From the NCBI RefSeq assembly GCF_011008945.1, contig NZ_WYCT01000023.1, forward strand, positions 1-40,641: 40,641 bases of DNA, given 5' to 3'. A model generated the notes under the pieces. It ran no database searches and was not told the DNA's origin. It was given only the letters and a program-made list of their open reading frames with translations. This document shows positions 7,619-15,737 of the stretch, one piece after another. Numbering within the stretch: position 1 is the first letter of the stretch; every line of letters starts with the position of its first letter. Made by a program: the position numbers and the translations under genes. The stretch comes from Streptomyces harenosi. Lineage in GTDB: Bacteria > Actinomycetota > Actinomycetes > Streptomycetales > Streptomycetaceae.

Positions 7619-8890
7619 ATGCCCGCCACCCCATCCCGGCACTTCCGCTCGGTGACCGCCGCCGCGGCCGCCGCCCTGGCCCTCGCCCTCGCCGGCCCGG
7701 CGCACGCGTCCCCCGGCGCGGCGGGCACGCACTCCCCCGCCGGGCTGCGGGAGGTGCTGTTCGTCGGCAACAACTGGGACGGCACCGCCGATGTCATCGA
7801 GTCCACCGGCGACTTCCGCAGGATCGGGCGGATCGACGTCGTCCCGGACAGGGCCGAGCGGCTGGCCGAGATCAAGGCCGACCCCGTCCGGCTGATCTAC
7901 TTCCTGGGGATCCGCAGCAGCGTCGGCGAGGGCCACGACCAGTTGGTCGACGACATGTACGCGACCCCCGACGGGTCGTCGGTGGTCGTCTCGCGGCCCA
8001 GCTTCGCCGACGTGGTCTCCATCGACCTGGCCACCGGACGGGTCGAGTGGCGTTTCCCGGTGGACGGCTACCGCTCCGACCACATGGCCGTCTCCCCCGA
8101 CGGCAGGCGGGTCGCGGTGTCGGCCTCGACCGCGAACACGGTGCATGTGCTGGACATCGAGACCGGGAAGGAGCTCGGCTCCATCGCCACCGGCGACAAA
8201 CCCCACGAGAACGTCTTCAGCAAGGACGGCAGGTACCTGTGGAACATGTCCATCGGCGAGGTGAACACCTCCCTGGACGCCCCATGGCTGGACTGGACCA
8301 AGGGTGACCGGCGCATCACGGTGGCGGACGCCACGACGTACCAGCGGGTCAAGGTGATCGACATGCGCGAGCGGCTCGACGCCGCCGGGCTGAAGGACCA
8401 TTCCGACGCGGTGCGGCCCGCCGTCTTCTCGCCCGACGAGTCCCGGCTGTACTTCCAGGTCTCCTTCTTCCACGGCTTCTTCGAGTACGACCTCGCCGCC
8501 GACCGGATCACCCGGACGAAGACGCTGCCGAAGAACCCGGCGACCAGCGAGGACCGCACCACCTGGGTCAACGACTCACGCCACCACGGCATCACGATGA
8601 GTCCGGACGGCGCCAGGCTGTGCGTCGCGGGGACCATGGACGACTACGCCGTGGTGGTCGACCGCGCCACGCTGGAGGAGGGCCCGCTGGTCACCGCCGC
8701 GAAGCCCTACTGGGCCACCGTCAGCGGGGACGGCAGGCACTGCGTCGTCTCGGAGAGCGGCTCCGACCAGGTCACGGCCATCGACTTCGCCACCGGGCGC
8801 AAGACGGTGTCCGTCCCGGTCGGCGACCACCCCCAGCGGGTGCGGCTGGGCCGCGTGGCGGCGGACTGGACCGGTCCGTCGGCCGGCTGA
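7619..8890 (+). CDS. Secreted YVTN/YncE-like beta-propeller protein
   Basis: A 423-residue protein with a Sec signal peptide (an Ala/Leu-rich stretch ending GPAHAS) followed by repeated propeller blades of the SPDG(R)xxVxVS type, for example AVSPDGRRVAVSAS, TMSPDGARLCVAG and SGDGRHCVVSES. Such seven-bladed propellers act as extracytoplasmic binding or scaffolding proteins, and no catalytic motif is evident. ATG 7619 was chosen because AGAGGAG at 7606-7612 lies six bases upstream; an earlier in-frame codon at 7565 has no such site. It is monocistronic, with a strong terminator at 8896-8939. The ligand is unknown. Confidence 0.83.
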   Translation: MPATPSRHFRSVTAAAAAALALALAGPAHASPGAAGTHSPAGLREVLFVGNNWDGTADVIESTGDFRRIGRIDVVPDRAERLAEIKADPVRLIYFLGIRSSVGEGHDQLVDDMYATPDGSSVVVSRPSFADVVSIDLATGRVEWRFPVDGYRSDHMAVSPDGRRVAVSASTANTVHVLDIETGKELGSIATGDKPHENVFSKDGRYLWNMSIGEVNTSLDAPWLDWTKGDRRITVADATTYQRVKVIDMRERLDAAGLKDHSDAVRPAVFSPDESRLYFQVSFFHGFFEYDLAADRITRTKTLPKNPATSEDRTTWVNDSRHHGITMSPDGARLCVAGTMDDYAVVVDRATLEEGPLVTAAKPYWATVSGDGRHCVVSESGSDQVTAIDFATGRKTVSVPVGDHPQRVRLGRVAADWTGPSAG

Positions 8891-8895
8891 CGCCA

Positions 8896-8939
8896 CCGGG
8901 TGCGGCGCGGGCGGTGCCCCGGGACCGCGCCGCACCCGG
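8896..8939. terminator. Perfect 15-bp hairpin between convergent genes
   Basis: The arm at 8896-8910 (CCGGGTGCGGCGCGG) pairs perfectly with 8925-8939 around a 14-base loop, five bases after the propeller stop codon. The phosphoesterase gene ends at 8999 on the opposite strand, so the hairpin probably serves both directions. Confidence 0.75.
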
Positions 8940-8998
8940 CGGGGCGGGCGCGGGCCGCCGTCGCGGCGCCGGGGGCGCGCGGGCGCCGGACGGGGTGG

Positions 8999-9571
8999 TC
9001 AGGTGCGCCGGGGCGGCAGCCGGTGCAGAGCGACGTCGGTCAAGCGGCCGCCGGCCACCGAGGCGGTCATGTAGGTGCAGTACGGCTGGCGGCGGCGGTC
9101 GGTCGGGGAACCGGGGTTGAGCAGGCGCAGCCCGGTGGGCGCGGTGGTGTCCCAGGGGATGTGGCTGTGCCCGAAGACCAGGACGTCCAGGCCGGGGAAG
9201 CGCGCGGCGCAGCGGGCCTCCCGGCCCCGGGCCGGGCCGGTCTCGTGGACCACGCCGAAGCGCAGGCCGCCGATGTCGGCGCAGGCCACCTCGGGCAGCC
9301 GGGCGCGCAGGGCGGGCCCGTCGTTGTTGCCGTACACGGCGACGAGGCGGCGGCTGCGGCTCTCCAGCAGGTCGAGCGTGGCGGTGTCGACCCAGTCCCC
9401 CGCGTGGACGACGACGTCGGCGTGCGGCAGTTCGGCCAGCAGCGGTGCGGGCAGTTCCCGGGCCCGGCGGGGCAGATGGGTGTCGGACATCAGCAGCAGG
9501 CGCACCGGGCGGGCCGGGTCGCCGCCGGACGCAGCCTCCGGGCGGCCGGGCTCCGCCGGTGCGGGCCTCAT
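8999..9571 (-). CDS. YfcE/MJ0936-type metallophosphoesterase
   Basis: A 190-residue calcineurin-like phosphoesterase with the full dimetal motif set: SDTH (D-x-H), HAGDWVD (GDxxD), YGNND (GNxD), a VHE His and FGHSH (GHxH). Family members hydrolyse phosphodiesters in the cytoplasm. Its start ATG (9571-9569) overlaps the TGA of the upstream dTDP-glucose 4,6-dehydratase gene in an ATGA quartet, so the two are translationally coupled. That suggests, but does not prove, a nucleotide-sugar-linked substrate. The true substrate is unknown. Confidence 0.85.
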   Translation of the reverse strand: MRPAPAEPGRPEAASGGDPARPVRLLLMSDTHLPRRARELPAPLLAELPHADVVVHAGDWVDTATLDLLESRSRRLVAVYGNNDGPALRARLPEVACADIGGLRFGVVHETGPARGREARCAARFPGLDVLVFGHSHIPWDTTAPTGLRLLNPGSPTDRRRQPYCTYMTASVAGGRLTDVALHRLPPRRT

Positions 9572-10548
9572 GCCCGCTCCCCCGCGACGCGCTGCCCGGA
9601 CCGCTCCCACCAGGCCCGGTTGTCCCGGTACCAGGCGACGGTCTCGGCGAGGGACTCGGCGAAGCCGCGCCGGGGGCGGTAGCCCAGTTCGTCGCGGGCC
9701 TTGCTCCAGTCGACCGAGTACCGCAGGTCGTGGCCCTTGCGGTCGTCGACGTACTCCACCCGGTCCCAGCCCGCGCCGCAGGCCCGCAGGAGCAGGTCGG
9801 TCAGCTCCCGGTTGGTCAGTTCGGTCCCGCCGCCGATGTTGTAGACCTCGCCCGCCCGGCCCCGGGTGCGGACCAGTTCGACGCCCCGGCAGTGGTCCTC
9901 GACGTGCAGCCAGTCGCGGACGTTGCGCCCGTCCCCGTAGAGCGGGACGTTCCCGCCGTCGAGGAGGCGGGTGACGAACAACGGGATGATCTTCTCGGGG
10001 AACTGGCGGGGACCGTAGTTGTTGGAGCAGCGGGTGATCCGCACGTCCAGGCCGTGGGTGCGGTGGTGGGCGAGGGACAGCAGGTCGGCGGCGGCCTTGG
10101 AGGCGGAGTAGGGGGAGCTGGGCCGCAGCGGGTCCTCCTCCGTCGCCGAGCCGGATTCCAGGGAGCCGTACACCTCGTCGGTGGAGACGTGGACGAACGG
10201 TTCCACGCCGTGCCGCAGCGCCGCGTCCAGGAGCGTCTGGGTGCCCACGACGTTGGTGAGGACGAAGTCGGTGGCGGTGTGGATGGAGCGGTCCACGTGG
10301 GATTCCGCGGCGAAGTGCACCACCTGGTCGGCGTCGGCCATCAGCTTGTCGACCAGTGCGGCGTCGCGGATGTCGCCGTGCACGAAGTCCAGCCGGGGAT
10401 GGCCGAGTTCGAGGTTGTCCGGGTTTGCGGCGTACGTCAGCTTGTCCAGCACCGTGACGCGCGGCGCCCCGGGCCCGTCGGAGGCGAGCAGCGCGCGGAC
10501 GTAGTGGGATCCGATGAATCCGGCGGCGCCGGTGACGAGGAGGTTCAT
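9568..10548 (-). CDS. rfbB: dTDP-glucose 4,6-dehydratase
   Basis: A 326-residue extended SDR enzyme converting dTDP-glucose to dTDP-4-keto-6-deoxyglucose. The NAD motif is TGAAGFIG (residues 6-13). Catalytic residues are Thr123-Asp124-Glu125 and the Tyr147xxxLys151 pair (YSASK). The SNNYGPRQFPEKIIPLF and YNIGGGTE segments are diagnostic for RmlB. The other dTDP-rhamnose genes (thymidylyltransferase, epimerase, reductase) are absent from the window, so this is an orphan copy whose product may feed cell-wall or natural-product deoxysugars. It is coupled to the downstream phosphoesterase. It may correspond to rmlB in other naming. Confidence 0.9.
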   Translation of the reverse strand: MNLLVTGAAGFIGSHYVRALLASDGPGAPRVTVLDKLTYAANPDNLELGHPRLDFVHGDIRDAALVDKLMADADQVVHFAAESHVDRSIHTATDFVLTNVVGTQTLLDAALRHGVEPFVHVSTDEVYGSLESGSATEEDPLRPSSPYSASKAAADLLSLAHHRTHGLDVRITRCSNNYGPRQFPEKIIPLFVTRLLDGGNVPLYGDGRNVRDWLHVEDHCRGVELVRTRGRAGEVYNIGGGTELTNRELTDLLLRACGAGWDRVEYVDDRKGHDLRYSVDWSKARDELGYRPRRGFAESLAETVAWYRDNRAWWERSGQRVAGERA

Positions 10549-10694
10549 GAACGCGTGTGCACCTTGCTGTGTCCTGCGGCCGGCATACCGGCGACGTTAT
10601 CAGTGAGCCGCCGGTGGCCTGCGCCTCCTTGCGTGACCGCCGCCCGTCCGCCGGCCCGCGGTGCGCGCGGCGTCATGGCGGGCGGTGCCGGCCC

Positions 10695-10874
10695 TCAGTC
10701 CTCGCCCCTGACGATGTGCGGGTCGGGGCCCGGACGGGGCGTGCGCGGCGGGTCGCCGTCCTCGACGGCCGGGACCCAGGTGCGCGGGGCGCCGCGGCCG
10801 CGCAGGCGGCGGGCGGCCGACCAGCCCGTCTCCGGCCGGCGGGTGGCGGGTTCGTCACCGGTGTCCGTGGTCAC
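10695..10874 (-). CDS. Small hypothetical protein, 59 residues
   Basis: A GTG-initiated reading frame encoding 59 residues, starting VTTDTGDEPATRRPETG and ending PHIVRGED. Nearly all third codon positions are G or C and the composition is polar and Arg/Pro/Asp-rich, with no membrane segment. GGAAG lies about ten bases before the GTG. No family is recognised. It stands alone between the rfbB and CBS-domain genes and is likely disordered. Confidence 0.5.
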   Translation of the reverse strand: MTTDTGDEPATRRPETGWSAARRLRGRGAPRTWVPAVEDGDPPRTPRPGPDPHIVRGED

Positions 10875-11171
10875 GGGGCATCATCTTCCTTCCGTGTGCG
10901 TACCGCGCCGGGGGTGCCGGTGTCCTGGCACCGCGCGGCGGCCTGGCGGCCGTGGGTTCCCAGGAATCGCCGGTGCCAAACGTCCTGCCGCGCCCGGGCG
11001 CGCCGCGCCGCCGCGCGTGTGTGCGGGGGACACCGCCGCCGGTCCCGCCTCATACGCGACGGCCCCGCGGCACCGTCCGTCCCGGTGCGCGCGGGGCCGG
11101 GGACCGCGAGGCCGGGGCCATGGACCCGGTGCCGCGCGGCCGGGGGGCGGAACTCTGCCGCCGGGCCGCCG
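10875..11171. other. Intergenic region without a supported gene
   Basis: This very GC-rich stretch separates the small ORF from the end of the CBS-domain gene. No frame has a start with a ribosome binding site and recognisable protein character. Both flanking genes are on the minus strand, so it holds the promoter of the small gene and the 3' region of the CBS gene. Confidence 0.4.
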
Positions 11172-11591
11172 TCAGGTGTTCGGCCGGGCCACGCTGATGT
11201 CGCCGAGCGCCGACTCCGGGTCGCGCTCCATGGCCATGTCGCCGAGGGAGACGATGCCGACCGGGTGTCCCTCGTCGACGACCGGGACGCGGCGCACGGC
11301 GTGCTCCCGCATCAGCTCCACCACATGGTCCAGCTCCTCGTCGGGCCGGACGGTGACCACGTCGTCGCTGCACGCGCCGGCGACGGTGGTCTGCTGCGGG
11401 TCGCCGCCCTCCGCGAGCGCCCGGATCACCAGGTCCCGGTCGGTGACCAGCCCGCGCAGCCGGTCCCCCTCCGTCACCAGGACGGCTCCGAGATCCTCGT
11501 CCCGCATGATGCGGGCCACGTCGACGACGGAGGTCTGCGGCTCGACGGTCACCGGTTCACTCGTCATGATGTCGCGGACGTACTGGACCAT
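11172..11591 (-). CDS. Two-CBS-domain protein
   Basis: A 139-residue protein made almost wholly of two CBS motifs, about residues 7-62 and 72-127 (IMTSEPVTVEPQTSVVDVA and DDVVTVRPDEELDHVVELM). A CBS pair forms a Bateman module that binds adenine nucleotides such as AMP or ATP and usually regulates a partner. Stand-alone versions are abundant in Streptomyces and often stress-induced. GAGG precedes ATG 11591 at normal spacing. It is divergent from the SpoIIE-type phosphatase across 273 bases. The target is unknown. Confidence 0.88.
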   Translation of the reverse strand: MVQYVRDIMTSEPVTVEPQTSVVDVARIMRDEDLGAVLVTEGDRLRGLVTDRDLVIRALAEGGDPQQTTVAGACSDDVVTVRPDEELDHVVELMREHAVRRVPVVDEGHPVGIVSLGDMAMERDPESALGDISVARPNT

Positions 11592-11864
11592 GACGCACCT
11601 CTTTCCTCTGCCTCTCGGCGCTGTGTGCTCCGCCGCCCGGGTACCCGGCACGCGGATCCGCACGCCGGGACGGGCGGGAACCGGGGCGGTGCCGTCCGGC
11701 GGCGTCCACCGGACCGGCGGGCCTGCCGTCCCCCTCCCGTACCGGCCGGGAGCGCGCCCCGGGCCGGCCGGTGCCGCTCCGGGCGGCTCGCCGTGCGCCC
11801 CGGGCCGTGGCGCGAGAGATTTGACCCTGGGACCGTCGCCCGGCCGTGCGAGGAGGTGGTCGGG

Positions 11865-14027
11865 GTGTCCGACCGGCAGTCGACCCCCGGAGAGCCCCCG
11901 GGCTCCGGGCCCGCGGTCGGCCGGTCCGCGCTGTCCCTGGCGCTGGCCTCGATGATGGAGGAGGTGCACGCGCACGCCGGTGCGGTGTACCTGCTCTCGC
12001 CGGACCGGCGGATGCTCCAGATGGCGGTGCTGGCGGGACTCCCCCGGTCCTTCGCCGCCCCCTGGGAGCGGGTCCCGATGACCGCGCGGATCCCGGTGGC
12101 CGACGCCGTGCGCGAACGGCGGCTGGTCTGGATCGGCGGCGAAGAGGAGATGGCCCGGCGCTATCCCCGGATCGCGGTGGTCCTGCCCTACCCGTTCGCC
12201 CTGGCCGCGCTCCCGGTGGCGACCGGGTCCGCCGTCTACGGCGCCGTGTTCCTGACCTGGCCGGGCACACGCCCCGCGGAGCTGTCCGGGCGCGAGCGGG
12301 AGCAACTGGCGGCCGCCTGCGACCGGCTGGCGCTCCGGCTGGAGCGCGGGGCGGGCGCGCGTCCGCCCGCCCCGCACGAGCCCGAGCCGGCCGCGGCGCC
12401 GGCGGCGGGAGGAGTCGCCGGGTCGCTCGGCGCCCTGGAGGCCGTGCGGATGGCGGGCCGGATGCCGTACGGACTGTGCTCGCTGGACGTGCACGGGCGC
12501 GTCGGCTTCGTCAATCCGGCGGCGGCCGAGCTGCTGGGCGTGCCGGCCGACAGACTGCTCGGCACCCCGCTGTGGGCGGCCGTGCCGTGGCTGAACGACC
12601 CCGTGTACGAGGACCGCTACCGGGCGGCGCTGCTCAGCCAGCACACGGCCTCGTTCATGGCGCTGCGCCCGCCCGGGGAGTGGCTGTCCTTCCGGCTGTA
12701 CCCGAGCCGGAACGGAGTGAGCGTCCGCATCAGCCTGGCCCGGGGGGTGTCCGGGGCCGCACGGGCCGGCGCCGGGTCCGGCCCGGCGCCGGCCGAGACC
12801 CCGTCCCGCCTGGTGACCATCGCGCAGGTGCTGAGCCTGGCCGGGGCGCTGACCGAGGCGGCGGGCGTGCAGGACGTGGTGCAGCTCGTCGCGGACGAGA
12901 TCGCCCCGACGCTGGGCAGCCAGGCCCTGGTGGTCCTCGGCTCACGGGCGGGCCGGATGCACGTGCTGGGCCACCGGGGCTATCCGGATCCCTACGTCGT
13001 GGAGCGGTTCGACGGGATGCCGCTGACCGAGCGCACTCCCGGCACGCAGGTCCTGCGGACGGGCGTGCCCGCCTTCCTGCAGTCCGCCGAGCAGCTCGAG
13101 CATCTCTATCCGGTCCGGCAGGCGACCCCGGACGGCTTCGCGGCCTGGGCCTATCTGCCGCTGATCGCCTCCGGCCGCCCGGTGGGCACCTGGGTGCTCG
13201 CCTACGCCCGGCCGCATCCGTTCCCGGCGGAGGAGCGGGCGGTGCTGACCAGCCTGGCCGGTCTGGTCGCCCAGGCCCTGGACCGCGCCCTGCTGTACGA
13301 CGCCAAGCACCGGCTGGCCCACGGGCTGCAGGAGGCCCTGCTGCCGCACTCGCTGCCGTCCCTGCCGGGCATCGAGGCGGCCGCCCGCTATCTGCCGGCC
13401 ACCCGGGGCATGGACATCGGCGGCGACTTCTACGATCTGGTGCCCGTCGAGGGCATGGCCGCCGCGGTGATCGGGGACGTGCAGGGCCACAATGTGACCG
13501 CCGCCGGGCTGATGGGGCAGATCCGCACCGCCGTCCGCGCCTACACGGCGGTCGGCGAGACGCCGGAGGAGGTCATGCGCCGGACCAACCGGCTGCTGAT
13601 CGATCTGGGCAGCGACCTGTTCGCGAGCTGTCTGTACCTGCGGATCGACCCGGGCCGGCGGCGGGCCGTGCTGTCCCGCGCCGGGCACCCTCCGCCCCTG
13701 CTGCGGCGGCCGGACGGGCGGGTGCGGGTCCTCGATCTGGCCGGCGGCCCGCTGCTGGGCATCGAGGCGTCGGCGGCGTACCCGACGTCGGAGGTCGACC
13801 TCTCCCCCGGCTCCCTGCTCGTCCTCTACACCGACGGACTGGTGGAGTCGCCCGGCGTGGACTTCGAGGACGCCCTCGCCGACCTGGGGCGGCGGCTGGG
13901 GCAGGCCGGGGACCTGCCGCTGGACGCACTCGCCGACACGCTGGTGCGGCACGTCGCGGACGCGGAGGAGCGGATCGACGACATCGCCCTGTTGCTGCTC
14001 AGGACGGGGGAACGACGAGAACACTGA
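11865..14027 (+). CDS. GAF-PAS-GAF-SpoIIE (PP2C) phosphatase
   Basis: A 720-residue cytoplasmic sensor phosphatase. A GAF domain occupies about residues 20-160, a PAS domain 190-290, a second GAF domain 325-480 and a PP2C/SpoIIE domain 495-715. The metal-binding acidic motifs are intact: DIGGDFYD, GDVQGHN, YTDGLVE and DDIALLLL. Such proteins dephosphorylate STAS-domain anti-anti-sigma factors and so release alternative sigma factors. Unlike the phosphatase at 33209, it has no HATPase domain. GTG 11865 was chosen because AGGAGGT at 11851-11857 is ideally spaced. The stop codon falls inside a nine-base tandem repeat at 14017-14088. Confidence 0.87.
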   Translation: MSDRQSTPGEPPGSGPAVGRSALSLALASMMEEVHAHAGAVYLLSPDRRMLQMAVLAGLPRSFAAPWERVPMTARIPVADAVRERRLVWIGGEEEMARRYPRIAVVLPYPFALAALPVATGSAVYGAVFLTWPGTRPAELSGREREQLAAACDRLALRLERGAGARPPAPHEPEPAAAPAAGGVAGSLGALEAVRMAGRMPYGLCSLDVHGRVGFVNPAAAELLGVPADRLLGTPLWAAVPWLNDPVYEDRYRAALLSQHTASFMALRPPGEWLSFRLYPSRNGVSVRISLARGVSGAARAGAGSGPAPAETPSRLVTIAQVLSLAGALTEAAGVQDVVQLVADEIAPTLGSQALVVLGSRAGRMHVLGHRGYPDPYVVERFDGMPLTERTPGTQVLRTGVPAFLQSAEQLEHLYPVRQATPDGFAAWAYLPLIASGRPVGTWVLAYARPHPFPAEERAVLTSLAGLVAQALDRALLYDAKHRLAHGLQEALLPHSLPSLPGIEAAARYLPATRGMDIGGDFYDLVPVEGMAAAVIGDVQGHNVTAAGLMGQIRTAVRAYTAVGETPEEVMRRTNRLLIDLGSDLFASCLYLRIDPGRRRAVLSRAGHPPPLLRRPDGRVRVLDLAGGPLLGIEASAAYPTSEVDLSPGSLLVLYTDGLVESPGVDFEDALADLGRRLGQAGDLPLDALADTLVRHVADAEERIDDIALLLLRTGERREH

Positions 14028-14088
14028 GAACACTGAGAACACTGAGAAGGCCGAGAAGGCCGAGAAGGCGGCGAAGACGGCCAAGGCG
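14017..14088. repeat. Nine-base tandem repeat across the phosphatase stop codon
   Basis: Eight consecutive nine-base units: three exact GAGAACACT, two GAGAAGGCC, one GAGAAGGCG, then two degenerate units. The stop TGA (14025-14027) spans the junction of units 1 and 2, and the next repeat junction supplies another in-frame TGA at 14034. The unit is a multiple of three, so copy-number change would not shift the frame. Confidence 0.75.
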
Positions 14089-14594
14089 CGTACACGGCTG
14101 TTTCCTGCGGATATATCAGACTCGATCAACATCCATCTGTCAACGCTGCGCGATCGGTCAGTGACGTTCCGTCGAGAACACGGAGTGGAATCCTCGCTTC
14201 AGCGAATCTGCACATCGACTGCCCAACCCGGTCACCGCCCACGGGGGATCTGCACAAGCGCCCGGCCCCGCTCACGCCTTTGGGACCCAAGTGCCGGATT
14301 CGCCGGCCGAGCCGCGCAGGGACCGGCGCCCCGGCACCGCGCCGCATGTGAAGAAGTCGCTGGCAAGCCGTGCGCGCACCTGCACCAAAAGGTGGCCGGA
14401 CGGTTCGAAATGCCTGGTGGGAGGGGGTGGTTGAGTGGAACGGCGGGCTGGCGCCGTGCTTTGATCCATCGCACCGCGGGGGCCGCGAACGGCTCCCGGG
14501 CCGGGCGCCCGGCACCCGCGGCCGCGGCCGTCCATCTGTCCCCAGAGGGGGCCGCTCCCCCCTTGTGAATATCCATATGAAGGGAAGTTCCATC
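14028..14594. other. Long upstream region of the secreted-peptide gene
   Basis: A 567-base gap without a supported gene. It contains the rest of the tandem repeat, a stretch of lower GC around 14090-14220, and a direct repeat ATCTGCACA at 14206-14214 and 14248-14256 with a 42-base period (about four helical turns). The Shine-Dalgarno AGGGAAG at 14581-14587 belongs to the peptide gene. The length and base composition suggest a dedicated regulated promoter, but I cannot place the -10 and -35 boxes. Confidence 0.4.
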
Positions 14595-14810
14595 ATGAAC
14601 TCCACCCCCCAGGTTGAGACCGTCGAGATCGCCGACGCCGAGCTCGACAACGTCTCCGGCGGCCTCGCCATCAACGCCCTGAACACCGTCACCGGCGTGG
14701 TGGACAGCGTCGCCCCGGTCACCGGCCTGGTGAACGGCGTCGTCGAGACGGTCGAGGGTGTCACGGGCCTGAACACCGCCCCGGTCACCGGCCTGGTCGC
14801 CGGCCTCTGA
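14595..14810 (+). CDS. Double-glycine leader peptide precursor (bacteriocin-like)
   Basis: A 71-residue peptide. Residues 1-23 form an acidic leader ending in ELDNVSGG, an exact match to the ELxxVxGG motif cleaved by C39-peptidase ABC exporters. The predicted core (24-71, 48 residues) is rich in Val, Gly, Thr, Leu and Asn. It lacks Cys, Lys, Arg, His and aromatic residues and carries three acidic side chains. It contains a 14-residue tandem repeat (32-45 and 46-59) with a partial third copy. ATG 14595 follows AGGGAAG by seven bases; ATG 14577 would overlap that site. The adjacent HlyD/ABC genes form its likely exporter. No modification enzyme is nearby, so an unmodified product is inferred. 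Function is unknown: antibacterial, signalling or surface-structural roles are possible. Confidence 0.82.
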   Translation: MNSTPQVETVEIADAELDNVSGGLAINALNTVTGVVDSVAPVTGLVNGVVETVEGVTGLNTAPVTGLVAGL

Positions 14811-14830
14811 TCGCGCCCACGCGCCACCGA

Positions 14831-14861
14831 AGTCCCGGAGCCGCTCCCCGGCTCCGGGACT
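14831..14861 (+). terminator. Perfect 12-bp hairpin between peptide and exporter genes
   Basis: The arm at 14831-14842 (AGTCCCGGAGCC) pairs perfectly with 14850-14861 around a seven-base loop, 20 bases after the peptide stop codon and 69 bases before the HlyD start. There is no U-tract. It could act as an attenuator or 3'-end stabiliser that gives far more peptide mRNA than exporter mRNA, as expected for a bacteriocin-type operon. Confidence 0.7.
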
Positions 14862-14930
14862 CTCGGGTGCCGTCACAACCCCGGCCCGCCCGGGCCGGTT
14901 CCGTCAAGTTCCGCAGGTGAGGGAAGGTCC

Positions 14931-15737
14931 GTGCAGTTCCGCCAGCAGGCCCTCGCCAAGCTGCAGTCGCCGGAGGAGCTCGATCTCCCGGTGCGGTTCG
15001 CCCGCCCGCAGGGCTGGCTCGTCCTCTCCGTGACCGTCGTGGCGATGGCCGCCGCGTCCGTGTGGGCGGTGACCGGCTCGGTCGCCTCCACCGTCAGCGC
15101 GCCCGCCGTCCTCACCCACGGGCAGGGCAGTTATGTCCTGCAGAGCCCGGTCTCCGGCCAGGTCACCGCCGTCCTCGCCGAACAGGGCGAGCGGCTGCCC
15201 GCCGGCGCGCCGGTGCTGAAGGTCCGTACCGCCGAGGGCGAGACGGTCGTCCGCTCCCTCGACGCGGGCCGGGTCAGCGCGCTGGCCGCCACCGTCGGGC
15301 AGATCGTCCGGACCGGTGCGAACGTCGCCGCCGTCGAGAAGGTCGCCCACGCCCGGGACCCCCTGTACGCCACCGTGTACGTCCCCGCCGGGAACGCCGC
15401 CGGGATCCGGTCGGGCGCCGCCGTGGACCTGACCGTGCAGTCGGTGCCCTCCCAGGAGTACGGCGTCCTGCGCGGCCATGTGAAGTCGGTGGACCGCTCG
15501 GCCCAGTCCGCGCAGCAGATCGGCGCGTTCCTCGGCGACAGCCAGCTCGGTGAGCAGTTCACCAAGGAGGGCAGGCCGGTCGCCGTGACGGTCCGCCTCG
15601 ACACCTCCTCCGCCACGAAGAGCGGCTACGAGTGGTCGACGGCCGGGGGACCGCCGTACACCCTCACCTCCATGACTCTGGCCACGGGCTCGATCCGGGT
15701 GGCCGACCAGCGTCCCGTCGATTGGCTGCTGCCGTGA
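14931..15737 (+). CDS. NHLM-type HlyD membrane fusion protein
   Basis: A 268-residue HlyD-like adaptor with a short cytoplasmic N-terminus, one membrane segment (about residues 28-48) and a biotinyl-lipoyl-like hairpin region (SPVSGQVTAVLAEQGERLPAGAPVLKV) followed by beta-barrel segments. It is shorter than Gram-negative HlyD, as in the NHLM bacteriocin-system HlyD group. It should link the two ABC transporters to release of the core peptide outside the membrane. The GTG at 14931 follows GGGAAGG. The stop overlaps the next start as GTGA, so translation is coupled. Confidence 0.85.
   Translation: MQFRQQALAKLQSPEELDLPVRFARPQGWLVLSVTVVAMAAASVWAVTGSVASTVSAPAVLTHGQGSYVLQSPVSGQVTAVLAEQGERLPAGAPVLKVRTAEGETVVRSLDAGRVSALAATVGQIVRTGANVAAVEKVAHARDPLYATVYVPAGNAAGIRSGAAVDLTVQSVPSQEYGVLRGHVKSVDRSAQSAQQIGAFLGDSQLGEQFTKEGRPVAVTVRLDTSSATKSGYEWSTAGGPPYTLTSMTLATGSIRVADQRPVDWLLP

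Noticed and set aside
14595..14810. Reading the precursor as a lanthipeptide or thiopeptide
   Set aside because: The core has no Cys for thioether rings and no dehydratase or cyclase gene is in the window.
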